Below the pieces are notes generated by a model. It ran no database searches. It saw only the letters and a list, made by a program, of their open reading frames with translations, and had not been told where the DNA came from. Below are positions 1 to 9,295 of a stretch of 64,000 nt of DNA, in pieces. The position numbers were made by a program, and so were the translations under genes. The stretch covers positions 1,080,530 through 1,144,529 of the forward strand of contig JANVCC010009895.1 of the NCBI GenBank assembly GCA_025345505.1, read 5' to 3'. Numbering within the stretch: position 1 is the first letter of the stretch; every line of letters begins with the position of its first letter. The DNA is from Todiramphus chloris collaris. Its lineage: Eukaryota > Chordata > Aves > Coraciiformes > Alcedinidae.

Positions 1-317
1 CACTGCGAGGAAGACTGGGGGCCTTCCTCCTGAAGACCCCGGTCCATGACCTCCAGACAGCAGTGCGCAAGTGCCAAAGGGAGGAGACCCCTGATAATGA
101 GTTCAACCCCACATAATGAATAAGTAGTTAACGCTGTTGGATATGCATGATTTAGTGTCATAAATGCCTGCTTGCTTGACATCTTGTGTGCATGTTGGTG
201 GAGCGCAGACTCCCCGCGCACCCAGCGCTGCTTGCTCATTCCCCATCACTAATAAATTTTTTACCTTTTTATTTAAAGACAATTTTGGTCTCATTTATAA
301 CACCTGGTTGAAAAGTC
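1..317 (+). repeat. 3' part of a class I-type LTR (fragment)
   Basis: The first 110 bases match, in reverse complement, part of the solo LTR at 47090-47690 (same order of GAGGAAGACT, CTTCCTCC, ACCACCAGAC-like words), so this is the same LTR family on the + strand. A TATA-like CATAAATG lies near 160 and an AATAAA polyadenylation signal near 250. The element is cut by the window start and stops near 317, where class II pol sequence begins. The exact 3' edge is uncertain. Confidence 0.7.
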
Positions 318-734
318 ATGTTATTCGGAATTGCCGATTGCAGGATGTACAATGTTTACAGTTGCAAGCAAAAAGCAGGGAAGAGTAGGACTAGTGTGCT
401 ATGAATCTGGCCAATGGAAGCAAGAATTAGTGATGGAAGAAGGTTCATTGCAGGTACTGGGGTTACGAGCGGTACTGAGGGCATTCCAGAAGTGGCCCAA
501 AGAATCGTTAAACGTTATTACAGACTCTGCTTATGCTGTGGGAATTTTAGCACTGTTATCTGGAGCTTATTTGAGACGTGGAAAATGAAAACTTATGGGA
601 AGTGCTAAGAAACCTATGGGAGCTAGTAACATACAGAGAACAGCCTTTCTATGTTATGCATATAAAAAGTCATCAGAGTATTGTAGAAGGTTTAGCAGAG
701 GGAAATGACAGAGTAGATCGCCTATTAGCACCAG
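318..734 (+). pseudogene. E1: class II ERV pol fragment (RNase H)
   Basis: This is a partial RNase H domain of a class II (beta-like) retrovirus. It is nearly the same sequence as the E9 RNase H on the opposite strand (44220-44640). The open part at 331-588 holds the ELRAVL-like helix (GLRAVLRAFQKW) and the catalytic ITDSAYA block. The first catalytic aspartate is lost: the window reads FTVASKK where E9 has FTDASKK. A frameshift after residue 85 breaks the frame. The fragment lies between a class I LTR piece and a CR1, so it is an orphan without LTRs of its own. Confidence 0.8.
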
Positions 735-1105
735 AAACATTCCAGTCATGTGAGCTATTCCACCATGTCTCAGTAATTGTAATGATATCAAGGCCCTGCA
801 ATTGAACATGGATCTCCAATTCCTCCTGCTTATTTCCCATGCTGCGTGCATTGATGTATAAACATTTCAGAGAGGGAGTTGAGTGTTTAGTTTTCACCCT
901 TGAGGGGTGGAAGACCTTCTGGTTCTCCAGAATGTCAGCATGCTGCCCCACAAGTGCTGGTTTACAACACTCATGGTCATGTCTAGCTATCTGGATACAT
1001 TCCCCTCCCCCTTTGTATCTAGCATAAAGCCCTATCAATCAGCCCTGCAATCTCTTGTACAAAGACTCTTTCTCATTTGAGACAGCTGTTTCCCATTAGG
1101 TGTCA
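735..1105 (-). pseudogene. CR1 LINE ORF2 fragment (endonuclease N-terminus)
   Basis: On the minus strand this reads as the start of the CR1 ORF2 apurinic-like endonuclease: KCLYINARSMGNKQEEL followed by the catalytic-region block ITETWWNSSHDWN. The same block occurs in a better copy at 29841-30080. It sits downstream (minus sense) of the ORF1 remnant at 1110-1680, as expected for one CR1 copy. It is truncated at the E1 junction near 735. Confidence 0.8.
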
Positions 1106-1109
1106 GCAA

Positions 1110-1680
1110 ACCTGCTGCTGTATAGGTCATCCCCTTGTCAAAAAAGCAAAACTGTTATGGTGACACCAGCTATGGAGCCATGTATTAATAGCCTGAATCT
1201 GCCTGTTCACTCCAATGTCACTTCCTGGCACTGGAAGGAGAGAGTAAGACATAATTTGTGCCCCAGAATCCCTCACCAGTTGTCCCAAGGCTCTAAAGTC
1301 TCTTTTGATAGTTCTTACATTACTAGCCTCAGCATGCTCACCACCTACATGGAAGACCAGCAATGGTTAATAATCTGAGGATTGTAGCAAGCTAGGAAGC
1401 TAGGGATGTCCTTAACCCAGGCTCCAGAGACACAGCAGACTTCCCTGTGAGAAGGGTCTGCTCAGCATATTGGACCCTCTGTTACTCTCAGAAGGGAGTC
1501 GCCTACAACTATAAACCTTTTGTATTTTTTTCTTGTGGATGTGGTTATGATACGTGTAGTAAGCCTTTCTGATGGCGGACACATCTCAGGCGTAGGTTGC
1601 CCATTGACTGTATCCTCATTTAGCTCGTCTTTGTTGACCAGGGCCTCATATCTGTTCTTCAGTGGCACTGGGGGGGGGTG
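1110..1680 (-). pseudogene. CR1 LINE ORF1 fragment (esterase-like domain)
   Basis: Two minus-strand pieces (1668-1462 and 1363-1127) carry features of CR1 ORF1. The first has VVGDSLLRVTEGPIC, the GDSL-type block of the ORF1 esterase. The second has RTIKRDFRALGQLVRDSGAQ and an N-rich INTWLHSWCHHN segment, typical of the same SGNH-hydrolase-like domain. Stops and frameshifts separate them. The CR1 continues into ORF2 below 1105. Confidence 0.75.
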
Positions 1681-1709
1681 TGGGGTGTGGGGTGTAGGGG
1701 TGTGAGGTG
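1667..1709. repeat. G/T-rich simple repeat
   Basis: A run of nine G is followed by TGTGGGG-like units to about 1709. It separates the CR1 5' remnant from the class I ERV E2 and has G-quadruplex potential. Confidence 0.7.
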
Positions 1710-1710
1710 G

Positions 1711-2817
1711 GCAAGATGAGCATTTAAAGAGCTCAAGGAGGCATTGATGAAAGTCCCTGCTTTAGGACTTCCTGATTTGAACAAGCCTTTTGAGCTATTC
1801 ATGTGGGAATGTTCTCACCTGTCTCTAGGAGTTCTAACTCAATGATTAGGAAGCTGGAAAAGACCAGCAGGGTATTTTTCCAAGCAATTGGACACAGTTA
1901 GCCAGGGGTGACCAGGATGTCTGCGAGCAGTGGCAGCCACAGTTCTTTTCATAGAGGAAGAAAGGAAGCTGACCATGGGACAGAAAATTACTGTGTTTGT
2001 CCAGCATATAGTAGCAAGTTTTAGAGCAAAAGGGGGGATCATTGGTTGTCTCCTATCTGGATGCTCAAATATCAGGTGGTTCTTTTGCATAGGGATAATG
2101 CGAACCTCAGAACAACAACCGCAGTGAGTCCTGCCATCTTTCTAAACCCCAAAGAGCCTGTTGACAGTCCTGACCTGGAGCTGTACATGGATGGGAGCAC
2201 CTTTGTTAAAAATGGGACAGGGGTGGCAGGTTTTGCTGTGGTAACTACTGAAAAGGTACTAGATGCAGGGAAGCTTCCAAACAGCACTTTGTCCCAAAAG
2301 GCTGAATTAATTGCTTTGACCCAAGCCCTGGAGATAGCTACCAGAAAACAGGAAAATATCTGGACTGACTTGAAGTATGCCTCTGGGGTAGTCGATGCCC
2401 ATGGAGCTATTTGTAAGGAGAGAGGTTTGCTATCTACCCAGGGCTCACCAATAAAACACCAAGAGTAGATTCTGAGACTACTACAAGACATGAAGAACCC
2501 CAAGAAAGTGGCTATCATGCACTGCAAGGCACACCAAAAGGGAAACACTTCAGTGAATGTTGGTAACCAATTGACAGATATTACAGCTAAACAGGTTGCA
2601 GAACAAGGGGTTTTAGCATTAGTGCCTGTAAGGGTCCCTTGGAGCCCCAGGGAAAGTAAACCCCAGTATAGCAACACTGACAATCACTTATCAGAAGCAT
2701 TGAAGGCCATGAAGGAAGGTGAGTGGTGGGTGGCTGGAAAAAGAAAGGTAATAGTTCCTCCTTCCCTTATGATTGACTTAGCAAGGCAAAAACATCAGGA
2801 AACACACTGGGGAATCG
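1711..2817 (+). pseudogene. E2: class I (gamma-like) ERV pol, RT connection to integrase N-terminus
   Basis: This is decayed pol of a gamma-like retrovirus. From 1711 to 2045 the three frames give RT thumb/connection words ([23 protein letters not shown]). From 2190 a RNase H follows: YMDGSTFV with the first catalytic Asp, then AELIALTQALE and NIWTDLKYA. A stop at 2466 precedes HCKAHQKGN and the rest of RNase H. The frame ends in the integrase zinc region (HQETHWGI). E11 at 57100-57605 is the same type of pol. The gene is cut at 2818 by a CR1 insertion and resumes at 4508. Confidence 0.85.
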
Positions 2818-3599
2818 AATCATAGAATCATAGAATTGTCAGGGTTGGAAGGGACCTTAAAGATCATCCAGTTCCAACCCCACCCTGCCATGAGCAGGGA
2901 CACCTCCCACTAGAGCAGGTTGCTCAGAGCCCCATCCAGCCTAGTCTTAAAAACTTCCAAGGATGGGGCTTCCACCACCTCTCTGGGCAACCTGTTCCAG
3001 TGTCTCACCACCCTCATGGTGAAGAAATTCTTCCTAATGTCTAATCTGAATTGACCTATCTCTATTTTTAATCCATTCCCTCTAGTCTTATCACTGCCCA
3101 ACAGCCTAAAAAGTCCCTCCCCAGCTTTCTTGTAGTCCCTGTTCAGATACTGGAAGGCCACAATAAGGTCTCCCCAGAGCCTTCTCTTCTCCAGACTGAA
3201 CAACCCCAACTCTCTCAGTCTGTCCTCATAGGAGAGGTGTTCCAGCCCTCTGAGCATCCTCGTGGCCCTTCTCTGGACACGTTCCAGCACGTCCATATCC
3301 CTCCTGTAATAGGGGCTCCAGAACTGGACGCAGTACTCCAGGTGAGGTCTCACAAGACTGGAGTAGAGGGGGAGAATCACCTCCATCGACCTGCTGGCCA
3401 TGCTTCTCTTGATGCAGCCCAGGATACGATTGGATTTCTGGGCTGCAAGAGCACACTGATGGCTCATGTTGAGCTTCTCATCCACAAGTACTCCCAAGTC
3501 CTTTTCTTCATGGCTGCTCTCAAGCCAGTCACTGCCCAGCCTATATCAGTGCTTGGGATTTCCCCAACCCATTTGGCCTTGTTGAACTTCATGAGGTTG
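2818..3599 (-). pseudogene. CR1 LINE insertion: ORF2 RT C-terminus and 3' end
   Basis: The minus strand reads the C-terminal RT region of CR1 ORF2 as a 195-codon open frame (3497-2910), including [34 protein letters not shown] and [15 protein letters not shown]. The 3' end at 2818 carries the CR1 terminal ATTCTATGATT repeats. The copy is 5'-truncated and continues at 4407 beyond a solo LTR. It interrupts the integrase of E2. Confidence 0.93.
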
Positions 3600-4406
3600 T
3601 GTCACGGTTTAGGGTCAGGGCAGCCCCTTAGACCTATAACAGATGCTCTCTGTTAACCCCCCTCAACCCCACAGGAGAAAGAGAAAGGGAATAAGGGAGA
3701 GAGACTTAGCGATTAGAAAAGGAAACTAGAACAGCTTTAATGAAAATGAAATTAATAATTATAAAAATGGAATATATACAAATATATACAAAACCAGTAT
3801 CGAACCCAACCCCCCTGATGGTAATTACATCACCGTCACCACTGATGCTGTGCAGGCACCGGGGGAGTCCCAGACTGGGCCCCGCAGCAGACGGGAGCTG
3901 TGTTCAGGAGCTGGATTCTGGTACCGGGTTCAGGAAGACGCAGACCGGCATTGAAGGCAGAACGGACAGAGTCCTCCTTGGATTCTCCGAGGAAGGAAAC
4001 AAAAGAGGACCCGAGCCCAGCCAAGCAAAAGCTGGCAAAGCAGGGCAAGAGGGGAGAGAAGAGCCCAGAGACCCTTTGGGTCCCTCAGCTCTAGACCGAA
4101 TATGGCGTATATGGGATGGAATACCTCGTTGGTCAGTTTAGAGTCACCCGTCCTGTCCACTCCTCCCTGCAGGTGCAGCCTTTCACTTTCTGCACCCCCC
4201 AATGTGGTACACAAGACCCAGCAGTGGCCTTGGTGTGCATACCAATCCTTGGTACTAACTCTAAACATGAGGTGTTATCACTGCTAGAAGCAGACACTGT
4301 GTGAAAACAGGCTGCTAACTTAAGAAAGTGCAGTTAATTAACAGAACCAAGCTGAAAAGTAAAATTACTGAACAGAATTAGTTCTGTTTTCACTCAAACC
4401 TGGACA
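3600..4406 (-). mobile_element. Solo ERVL-like LTR with 5-bp TSD GGTTG
   Basis: The element has ends TGTCACGG and CTGGACA and is flanked by GGTTG at 3595-3599 and 4407-4411; CR1 sequence continues on both sides, which proves the insertion. On the minus strand the start resembles the ERVL-type LTR at 21599 (TCCTGGTTT-like), there is a TATTCCATCCCATAT block, and an ATTAAA signal lies near the 3' end, so the minus strand is taken as sense. Length is 807 bp. A second full copy (45910-46686) and a truncated one (6820-7459) exist in the window. Confidence 0.9.
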
Positions 4407-4507
4407 GGTTGGCATGGGCACACCTCTCCAGCCTGTCAAGGTCCCTCTGGATGGCATCCCTTCCCTCCATCATGTCAGCTGCCCCACACAGCTTGGTGTC
4501 ATCAGCA
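4407..4507 (-). repeat. CR1 remainder beyond the solo LTR
   Basis: This is the continuation of the CR1 at 2818-3599 after the LTR insertion. The window reads GTCAAGGTCCCTCTGGATGG and CACAGCTTGGTGTCATC, both standard CR1 words in reverse complement. It ends where E2 integrase sequence resumes. Confidence 0.85.
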
Positions 4508-4815
4508 AATGACATCAATGCTAATTGAATTACAGAAGCACATAGTGAGTGTGGAAATTATAAGGATCATAAAGTCTGTGGTGGGGAAGTGTGAGATATG
4601 CCTAAAGAACAACCCCCTAAACTTTAAGAGACCACTGTTAGGACATAATAAGCAGGGAAATTCACCAGGAGACTATCAGCAAGTAGATTTTTACCGAGCT
4701 CCCCCTAAAAAAGTCATATCCATATCTATTGGTATTTGCAGACACCTTTTCAGGATGGCCAGAGGCTTTTCCCTCTTGCACCAACGAGGCTCAGGAAGTA
4801 ACAACGATCATTATG
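4508..4815 (+). pseudogene. E2: integrase fragment (zinc-binding and start of catalytic core)
   Basis: Downstream of the CR1 insertion the frame continues E2 integrase: CEICLKNNP supplies the CxxC of the HHCC zinc module and YQQVDF the first catalytic Asp of the core, followed by GWPEAF-like remnants in shifted frames. Most of the core is missing; after the solo LTR the sequence is already env, so an internal deletion joined integrase to env before that LTR arrived. Confidence 0.8.
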
Positions 4816-5168
4816 TGTGGTTGCTGAAAAGCTGCTAGCAGAGGGATTTTCTCAGGTTCTCACAATATTCGGTGAGAATCCTGCCTTTCTCACACATGTT
4901 ATGAGAAACAGTAGGATGTTTTTTGTAAGCTAGACTAACACCTGGTGTTTTGCTAAGTTCTGTTTATGGTACATTGGAAAAATATTTTGAAATGGGTGTT
5001 GTAGAACTTTAGCCAATCACCCTAGGAGATGGGTGATCACTGACCAATCGCCCTATGGGGCTAGGGTATGTAAAACGGGGTTATAAATTAATAAAGTTGC
5101 TTCTTTTGCCTTCTCTTGGTGAATTTATGTGTTGCTGCATCTCTCCGCTCCTGGTATAAACAGCGACA
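4816..5168 (+). mobile_element. Solo class II LTR of the E6 family, TSD ATTATG
   Basis: This 353-bp LTR begins TGTGGTTGCTG and ends CAGCGACA, and is flanked by a perfect 6-bp duplication ATTATG (4810-4815, 5169-5174). It matches the LTRs of provirus E6 (22394-22745 and 29277-29628). A TATA-like GTATGTAAAA and AATAAAG at about 5090 are in the expected order. It is a later insertion into E2. Confidence 0.93.
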
Positions 5169-5746
5169 ATTATGCATTAATATACGATGCAGTTTGAATA
5201 GCTAAGAAAAGTGATTGCTGGGTGTGTACACATTTACCAGAAAACTCAAGGAAAGGGGTACCATTGATTGGGATCCCTATTCCCATTAACATAAGCTGGG
5301 AAATGTGATGGAAATATACTTCCTTCAAAAGGAGCATAGAGGTGGAAATACAGTACTGGGATTTAGAATTCCCATCTCCAAAGGAAAAATATTGTAAATG
5401 TGTCAGGAGATGTAAACCTAACAGTAAACAGAAGTATACTGCATTATGGACAGGAAGCTTGGATTGTGAGAAAGCCACCTTTGTAGGGAATCAGACAGGA
5501 TGTGGCACTATTCAGGATGTGGCAACTACCGTATGGAACAGAAAGGTCTTTGGATGGGCAGTCCCAATAGGAAAATGTTGGCATTGGATCTGTGGTACAA
5601 GAGCATTCATATCACCACCTCACTGTTCAGGAATCTGTACCCTTGGGGCAGTAGTACCAAATATAACAATAATTCACAAATTGAATACCAAATATTGGGT
5701 CAGGTCATATGTAAAGAGATATAAGAAGAATAATCCTTTGAAAGAG
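5169..5746 (+). pseudogene. E2: class I env surface-subunit fragment
   Basis: The frame reads a gamma-type Env surface subunit. CWVC near 5214 is the SU disulfide-isomerase motif. An open frame from 5342 holds many cysteines (CKCVRRCK, CGTIQD, CWHWICGT) and ends at KNNPLKE. Sequence after the inserted LTR (6215) continues in register as PTTLNSFARWF, so the LTR split one env. Stops before 5342 show decay. No signal peptide is left because the upstream part is deleted. Confidence 0.8.
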
Positions 5747-6214
5747 TGTAGTAGGTCTGGCTGAGCTGCTTTTCCCCATCCAGCCCTCATGCTGCAGCAC
5801 TGGGAGCTGGAGGGTGTTGATAACACACCCGTGATATGACTGCCAGTGCTCACATGGCACCAGAGGCAGGGGGGGCAAGATGCGGGAAGGGACACAGACA
5901 ACCTGAGCTGACCAGTGGGATATTCCATTCCACATGACGTCAGCTCAACTATAAAGGGAGAGGGCAGGAGGAGGATGGGGGGGCATTCTGCTTTGTCCTC
6001 CAAGCAGCTGCTACGTGTTCCTGGAGCCCTGCTTCCTGGACTCGGCCCGACATTGCCTGCGGATGGGAAGTAGAGAATAACATCTTATCTGTCATAACCC
6101 ACAGCTCTTTGCGTCTTCTTCTCTCCCTGTGTGCCGTGCTGATGGGGTTTGGGGGGGAGTGATAGAAGGGCTTGGTGGCCACCTGGTGCTGTGCCAGGGT
6201 CAATCCACCACCTA
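5747..6214 (+). mobile_element. Solo LTR (ERVL-like) inserted in E2 env
   Basis: The element begins TGTAGTAGGTCTGG and ends near ATCCACCACCTA, with 5-bp flanks AAGAG (5742-5746) and GAGAG (6215-6219), one mismatch. GGGATATTCCATTCC, a TGACGTCA CRE-like site (5935) and CTATAAAG (5950) form a promoter similar to the other ERVL LTRs. A minus-strand relative is at 40985-41454. Env coding resumes directly after it. Confidence 0.8.
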
Positions 6215-6783
6215 GAGAGACCTACCACTTTAAATTCTTTTGCAAGGTGGTTCATAACTTGGTTAGGAGCAAGTGAATTAGAAAAGGCCATAGTAAATAT
6301 TTCAGCCATTGTAGATTGGAAATAAGACAGGAGATGCCATACCAGCCTTACAAGAAGAGGTAAGTCAATTGGCAAAAATAGCTACCCAGGTCTGAAAGGC
6401 TCTAGATACGATTTTGGAATCAAAAGGAGGAGTATGCACACTGTTAAATACAAGCTGTTGTGTATGCATAAAACCACAGTGGGAGAATATCAACAGATAT
6501 AAATGAGATTTGCCGACAAAGATCTCACATGAGATCCAACAAGATGATGCCTCCTATGGGTTTTCTGAGGTTTGGAACTGGTAAACAACCTGGATACCTG
6601 ATCTAGGTTTGCAGCTGAAAGAATTAATTGGGATAAAAATATGTATAATAACTTTTTTTTTTCTATTTACATAGAAAAAAATGCGTAGTTGCTTGTGTAA
6701 CTGCTGTAGCCTTGTGGGAGCCAAACGAAAGAAAAATCACTGTATCTGAAATTGATGTCTATTGTCAAAGGGAAAAGAGCTTA
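6215..6783 (+). pseudogene. E2: class I env transmembrane-subunit remnant
   Basis: The three frames together give a gamma-type TM subunit: SFARWFITWLGASELEKA after the cleavage region, KGGVCTLLNTSCCVC with the CX6CC motif that pairs with the SU CWVC, and a hydrophobic stretch before the polypurine tract. Several stops break it. Downstream AAAAGGGGGGGGAA (6784-6797) is the polypurine tract, so the 3' LTR of E2 should have begun near 6798. Confidence 0.75.
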
Positions 6784-6797
6784 AAAGGGGGGGGAAT
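6784..6797 (+). other. Polypurine tract of E2
   Basis: AAAAGGGGGGGGAA follows the env remnant and would prime plus-strand synthesis at the 3' LTR. Only about 22 bases separate it from an unrelated LTR, so the native 3' LTR has been lost. Confidence 0.7.
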
Positions 6798-6819
6798 CAC
6801 TCAGGTCCTACACAGCTGT

Positions 6820-7459
6820 TGTCAAGGTTTAGGGTCAGGGCAGCCCACTAGATCTATAACAGACGCTCTCTGTTAACCCCTTTCTCTTCCCCAAAGGGTA
6901 AAAGAGAGAGAGACTTATTGATTAGAAAAGGAAACTAGACCAGTTTTAATGAAAATTAAAATAATATTGATAAAAATGGAATATATATAAATATATACAG
7001 TATCGAACCCAACACACACACACCCCCCTCCACCCAATGGCAATTACATCACTATTACCACTGATGCTGTGGAACAGGCATAGGAAAAGTCCCAGACTGG
7101 CCCCAGTGGCAGAGGAGAACTGTGTTCAGGAGCTGGATTCTGGTACTGGACTCAGAAACACACATCAAGATTGACGGCAGAATTTACAGAGTCCTCCTTG
7201 GATGCCAGACATTGAAGAAACAAGGAAGCAGTCAGAAAAAGGCCTGAGCTGAGAGCATGAGCCTTGTGATCCCTCATCTTTGTACTGAATATGATGTATA
7301 TGGGATGGAATACCTCGTTGATGAGTTTAGGGTCACCTATCCTGTCCACTCCTCCGTGCAGGTGCAGCCTTTTACTTTCTGTAACCCCAAATGTGGTACA
7401 AAATATATAGTAGTGGCCTTGGTCTGCATACCAATCCTTGGTACTAACTCGAAACATTG
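6820..7459 (-). repeat. Truncated ERVL-like LTR (same family as 3600-4406)
   Basis: The sequence starts TGTCAAGGTTTAGGGTCAGG and follows the 3600-4406 LTR through the shared CCAATCCTTGGTACTAAC block, then stops at 7459 where the other copies have about 150 more bases. In minus sense the 5' (U3) end is missing. A small CA repeat lies near 7014. Confidence 0.8.
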
Positions 7460-7655
7460 AAAGGAGATCATAAGTTCACCTTGTACATTGTTGTATCCTT
7501 CAGGACAGCACTGGCTGTGCGTCTCCATCTGACAGACCTCAGTAAGTCGTTCAGAGATGTACGGTGTGACACAAGCTTCCTGGGTCACTGCTTCCATCAG
7601 AAGATTTAACCATGAGAAAGTTTTATTTAAACCTGTTACTTATCTTTTTCAGGGT
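7460..7655. other. No recognisable feature
   Basis: I see no gene or repeat that I can name in this 196-base stretch between a truncated LTR and a CR1 tail. Confidence 0.5.
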
Positions 7656-7795
7656 GTTCACAGAATCACAGACTGGTTTGGGTGGGAAGAGACCTTAAAG
7701 GTCATCTGGTCCAACCCCCCTGCATTGAGCAGGGACATCTGCAACTAGAGCAGGTTGCTCAGAGCCCTGGACAACCTGACCTGCAACAGTGTTCG
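7656..7795 (-). repeat. CR1 3'-end fragment
   Basis: In minus sense this is the CR1 3' terminal region (CAGAATCACAGA near 7660, GGACCAGATGACC, CTGCTCAATGCAGG). It is short and 5'-truncated. It is the flank into which E3 integrated at 7834-7839. Confidence 0.85.
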
Positions 7796-7839
7796 TGGTG
7801 AAGTTTTCTCCAGTTTGTAGCACTTCTATGTAAAAGAGG

Positions 7840-8203
7840 TGCGAGATATCTAATCGAAAAGGGACACATGGGCAGTCCAAACTATAACCCATTAATTAAA
7901 GGATAACAAACTGAAGTTCGACTGAAGGACAGTAGGTGGTGCACATGAAAAGGAAAAGAAGAAGCACAGCACAGTTCCGGGTATGGAAAGATATCACTGT
8001 AGAATGCTTGCTGCTTGACCGCTTGCCTAGGACCAATCAAGAAAGGACGTGTGAACAGTTTCTGGACAGTATATTATAACCAATCAGGAGTTGCTTTGCG
8101 TGCATGGCTAGTTGCTTGAGCTATATAAACGGGGTGTGATACGCAATAAAGGGTCGTCTATTCTGATCACATTGGTTGTGTGTGGTGTCCTGATTCCTCC
8201 ACA
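7840..8203 (+). mobile_element. E3 5' LTR
   Basis: The LTR begins TGCGAGATATC and ends CCTCCACA. CCAAT boxes, GCTATATAAAC (TATA) and AATAAAGG (polyadenylation) appear in order. Its first 65 bases contain the last codons of env up to a TAA at 7903-7905, as in the 3' LTR, so env overlaps U3. Confidence 0.92.
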
Positions 8204-8205
8204 AG

Positions 8206-8223
8206 TGGTACCCGAACAGGGAC
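8206..8223 (+). promoter_or_regulatory. E3 primer-binding site (tRNA-Lys-like)
   Basis: TGGTACCCGAACAGGGAC follows the LTR after two bases (AG). It resembles the tRNA-Lys3 complement with changes at positions 4 and 5. It marks the start of the E3 internal region. Confidence 0.8.
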
Positions 8224-8425
8224 CCTCTTGTCGTCACCCTTCGCAAGGAGAGGCCAAGACGGCTGGAATAGGTGGGTCGAGCCAGGACTTGAGGAGAAGC
8301 CGGCCGAAATAACTCGTTGCCCCGGCGAGTGCGTTCACTAAAGAAAGGGAGAAGAGGACAGCGCTGTCCAGGCCTAAAAGGGAGAAGAATCTTGCCTAAT
8401 AAAAAAGGTGAGCGGTCGGGGAGGA

Positions 8426-9295
8426 GATGGGGAGTTCGCTTACAAAAGAAGAAGAAGCAGTTTTAAAGCTCCTCCAACATATTCTCTCTAAGAGAGTCCT
8501 TAAATATGAGTAACTTTCGCTTTGACGGTTGTTACAATAGGCAAGGGAGAGGAATCCTTTATCCAGTGTGGGAACAGCATTTGAGCTGGATACCTGGGAA
8601 GCAATAGGAACCTCCCTATGGGATGAAATATCCACTGGGTCAAAGGAGGACTGGAGTTTTGCCACACTCTGGTGGCATATTAAAGACACACTTACATCAG
8701 TGAAAAGTGAGCGTGCTGCATTTGCAGCTATGGTGAAGCCGAACACGGGATGGGGGGGGAGAGCGCGGGCCCTGGATCAGCTTCCGACTTCCTGTTTTCC
8801 TCTGGGAGCTCCGCCGCCTGCCACGGCCATCACTAACATTCCACCCCACCCTGTGTCACCGCTAGACGCCCATTCTGAAGATGGAGCTGTCCCTAAAGTG
8901 TCTAAGAAAGCTAAACAGGATGAGAAAGTTAAGAAAACCTCACCTTCAAGCATAATACCCCCCAATAATGTTTCCAAAGAGGATTCCAGGGGTGGAGAAG
9001 AAAAGGACATTGAAGCACTGTATCCCCTGTTGCCACCGTCTACCCCCTCCACACCAAGGGTGTGGGGGGGAGGGCTGGAACATGAACAATTTAAACAGCT
9101 GTGAGCAATGCTGGACCAGCTAGCCACCGATCAGGTGAAAACACAGGCGGAAGCGCCGGAAGACTCAACTAAAGTATCTTTTAATGTGTCTTTATCTCCC
9201 TCTAAGTCAGCACCTCTCTTTTCACAAACTAATCCCTTTACACCCCCACCACCCTTACCTGTAGCACCTAGTGCGCCGTTGGGAACTCCATGGGT
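8426..9295 (+). pseudogene. E3: gag (matrix and proline-rich region), truncated
   Basis: The ATG at 8426 begins a matrix with an N-terminal MGSS (myristoylation-like Gly2) and KEEEAVLKLLQHIL, a beta/lenti-like matrix helix. A TAA at 8511 ends the first frame. A second frame (about 8568-9104) has WEAIGTSLWDEI and DWSFATLWWHIKDTL, then a charged and proline-rich linker, a TGA at 9102, and more Pro/Ser-rich sequence with PFTPPPPLP. No capsid, major homology region or zinc knuckle follows: + strand gag stops at the junction with the minus-strand env of E4. Confidence 0.85.

Noticed and set aside
2072-2683. 203-codon minus-strand frame
   Set aside because: Antisense of the E2 RNase H region, which has recognisable catalytic motifs on the + strand.
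3740-4268. Open frames within the solo LTR (also at 46119-46537)
   Set aside because: They lie inside an LTR repeat with no coding role; frames differ between copies.
8206-8223. A tRNA gene or tRNA-derived SINE
   Set aside because: Only the 18-base primer-site complement is present, directly after an LTR.
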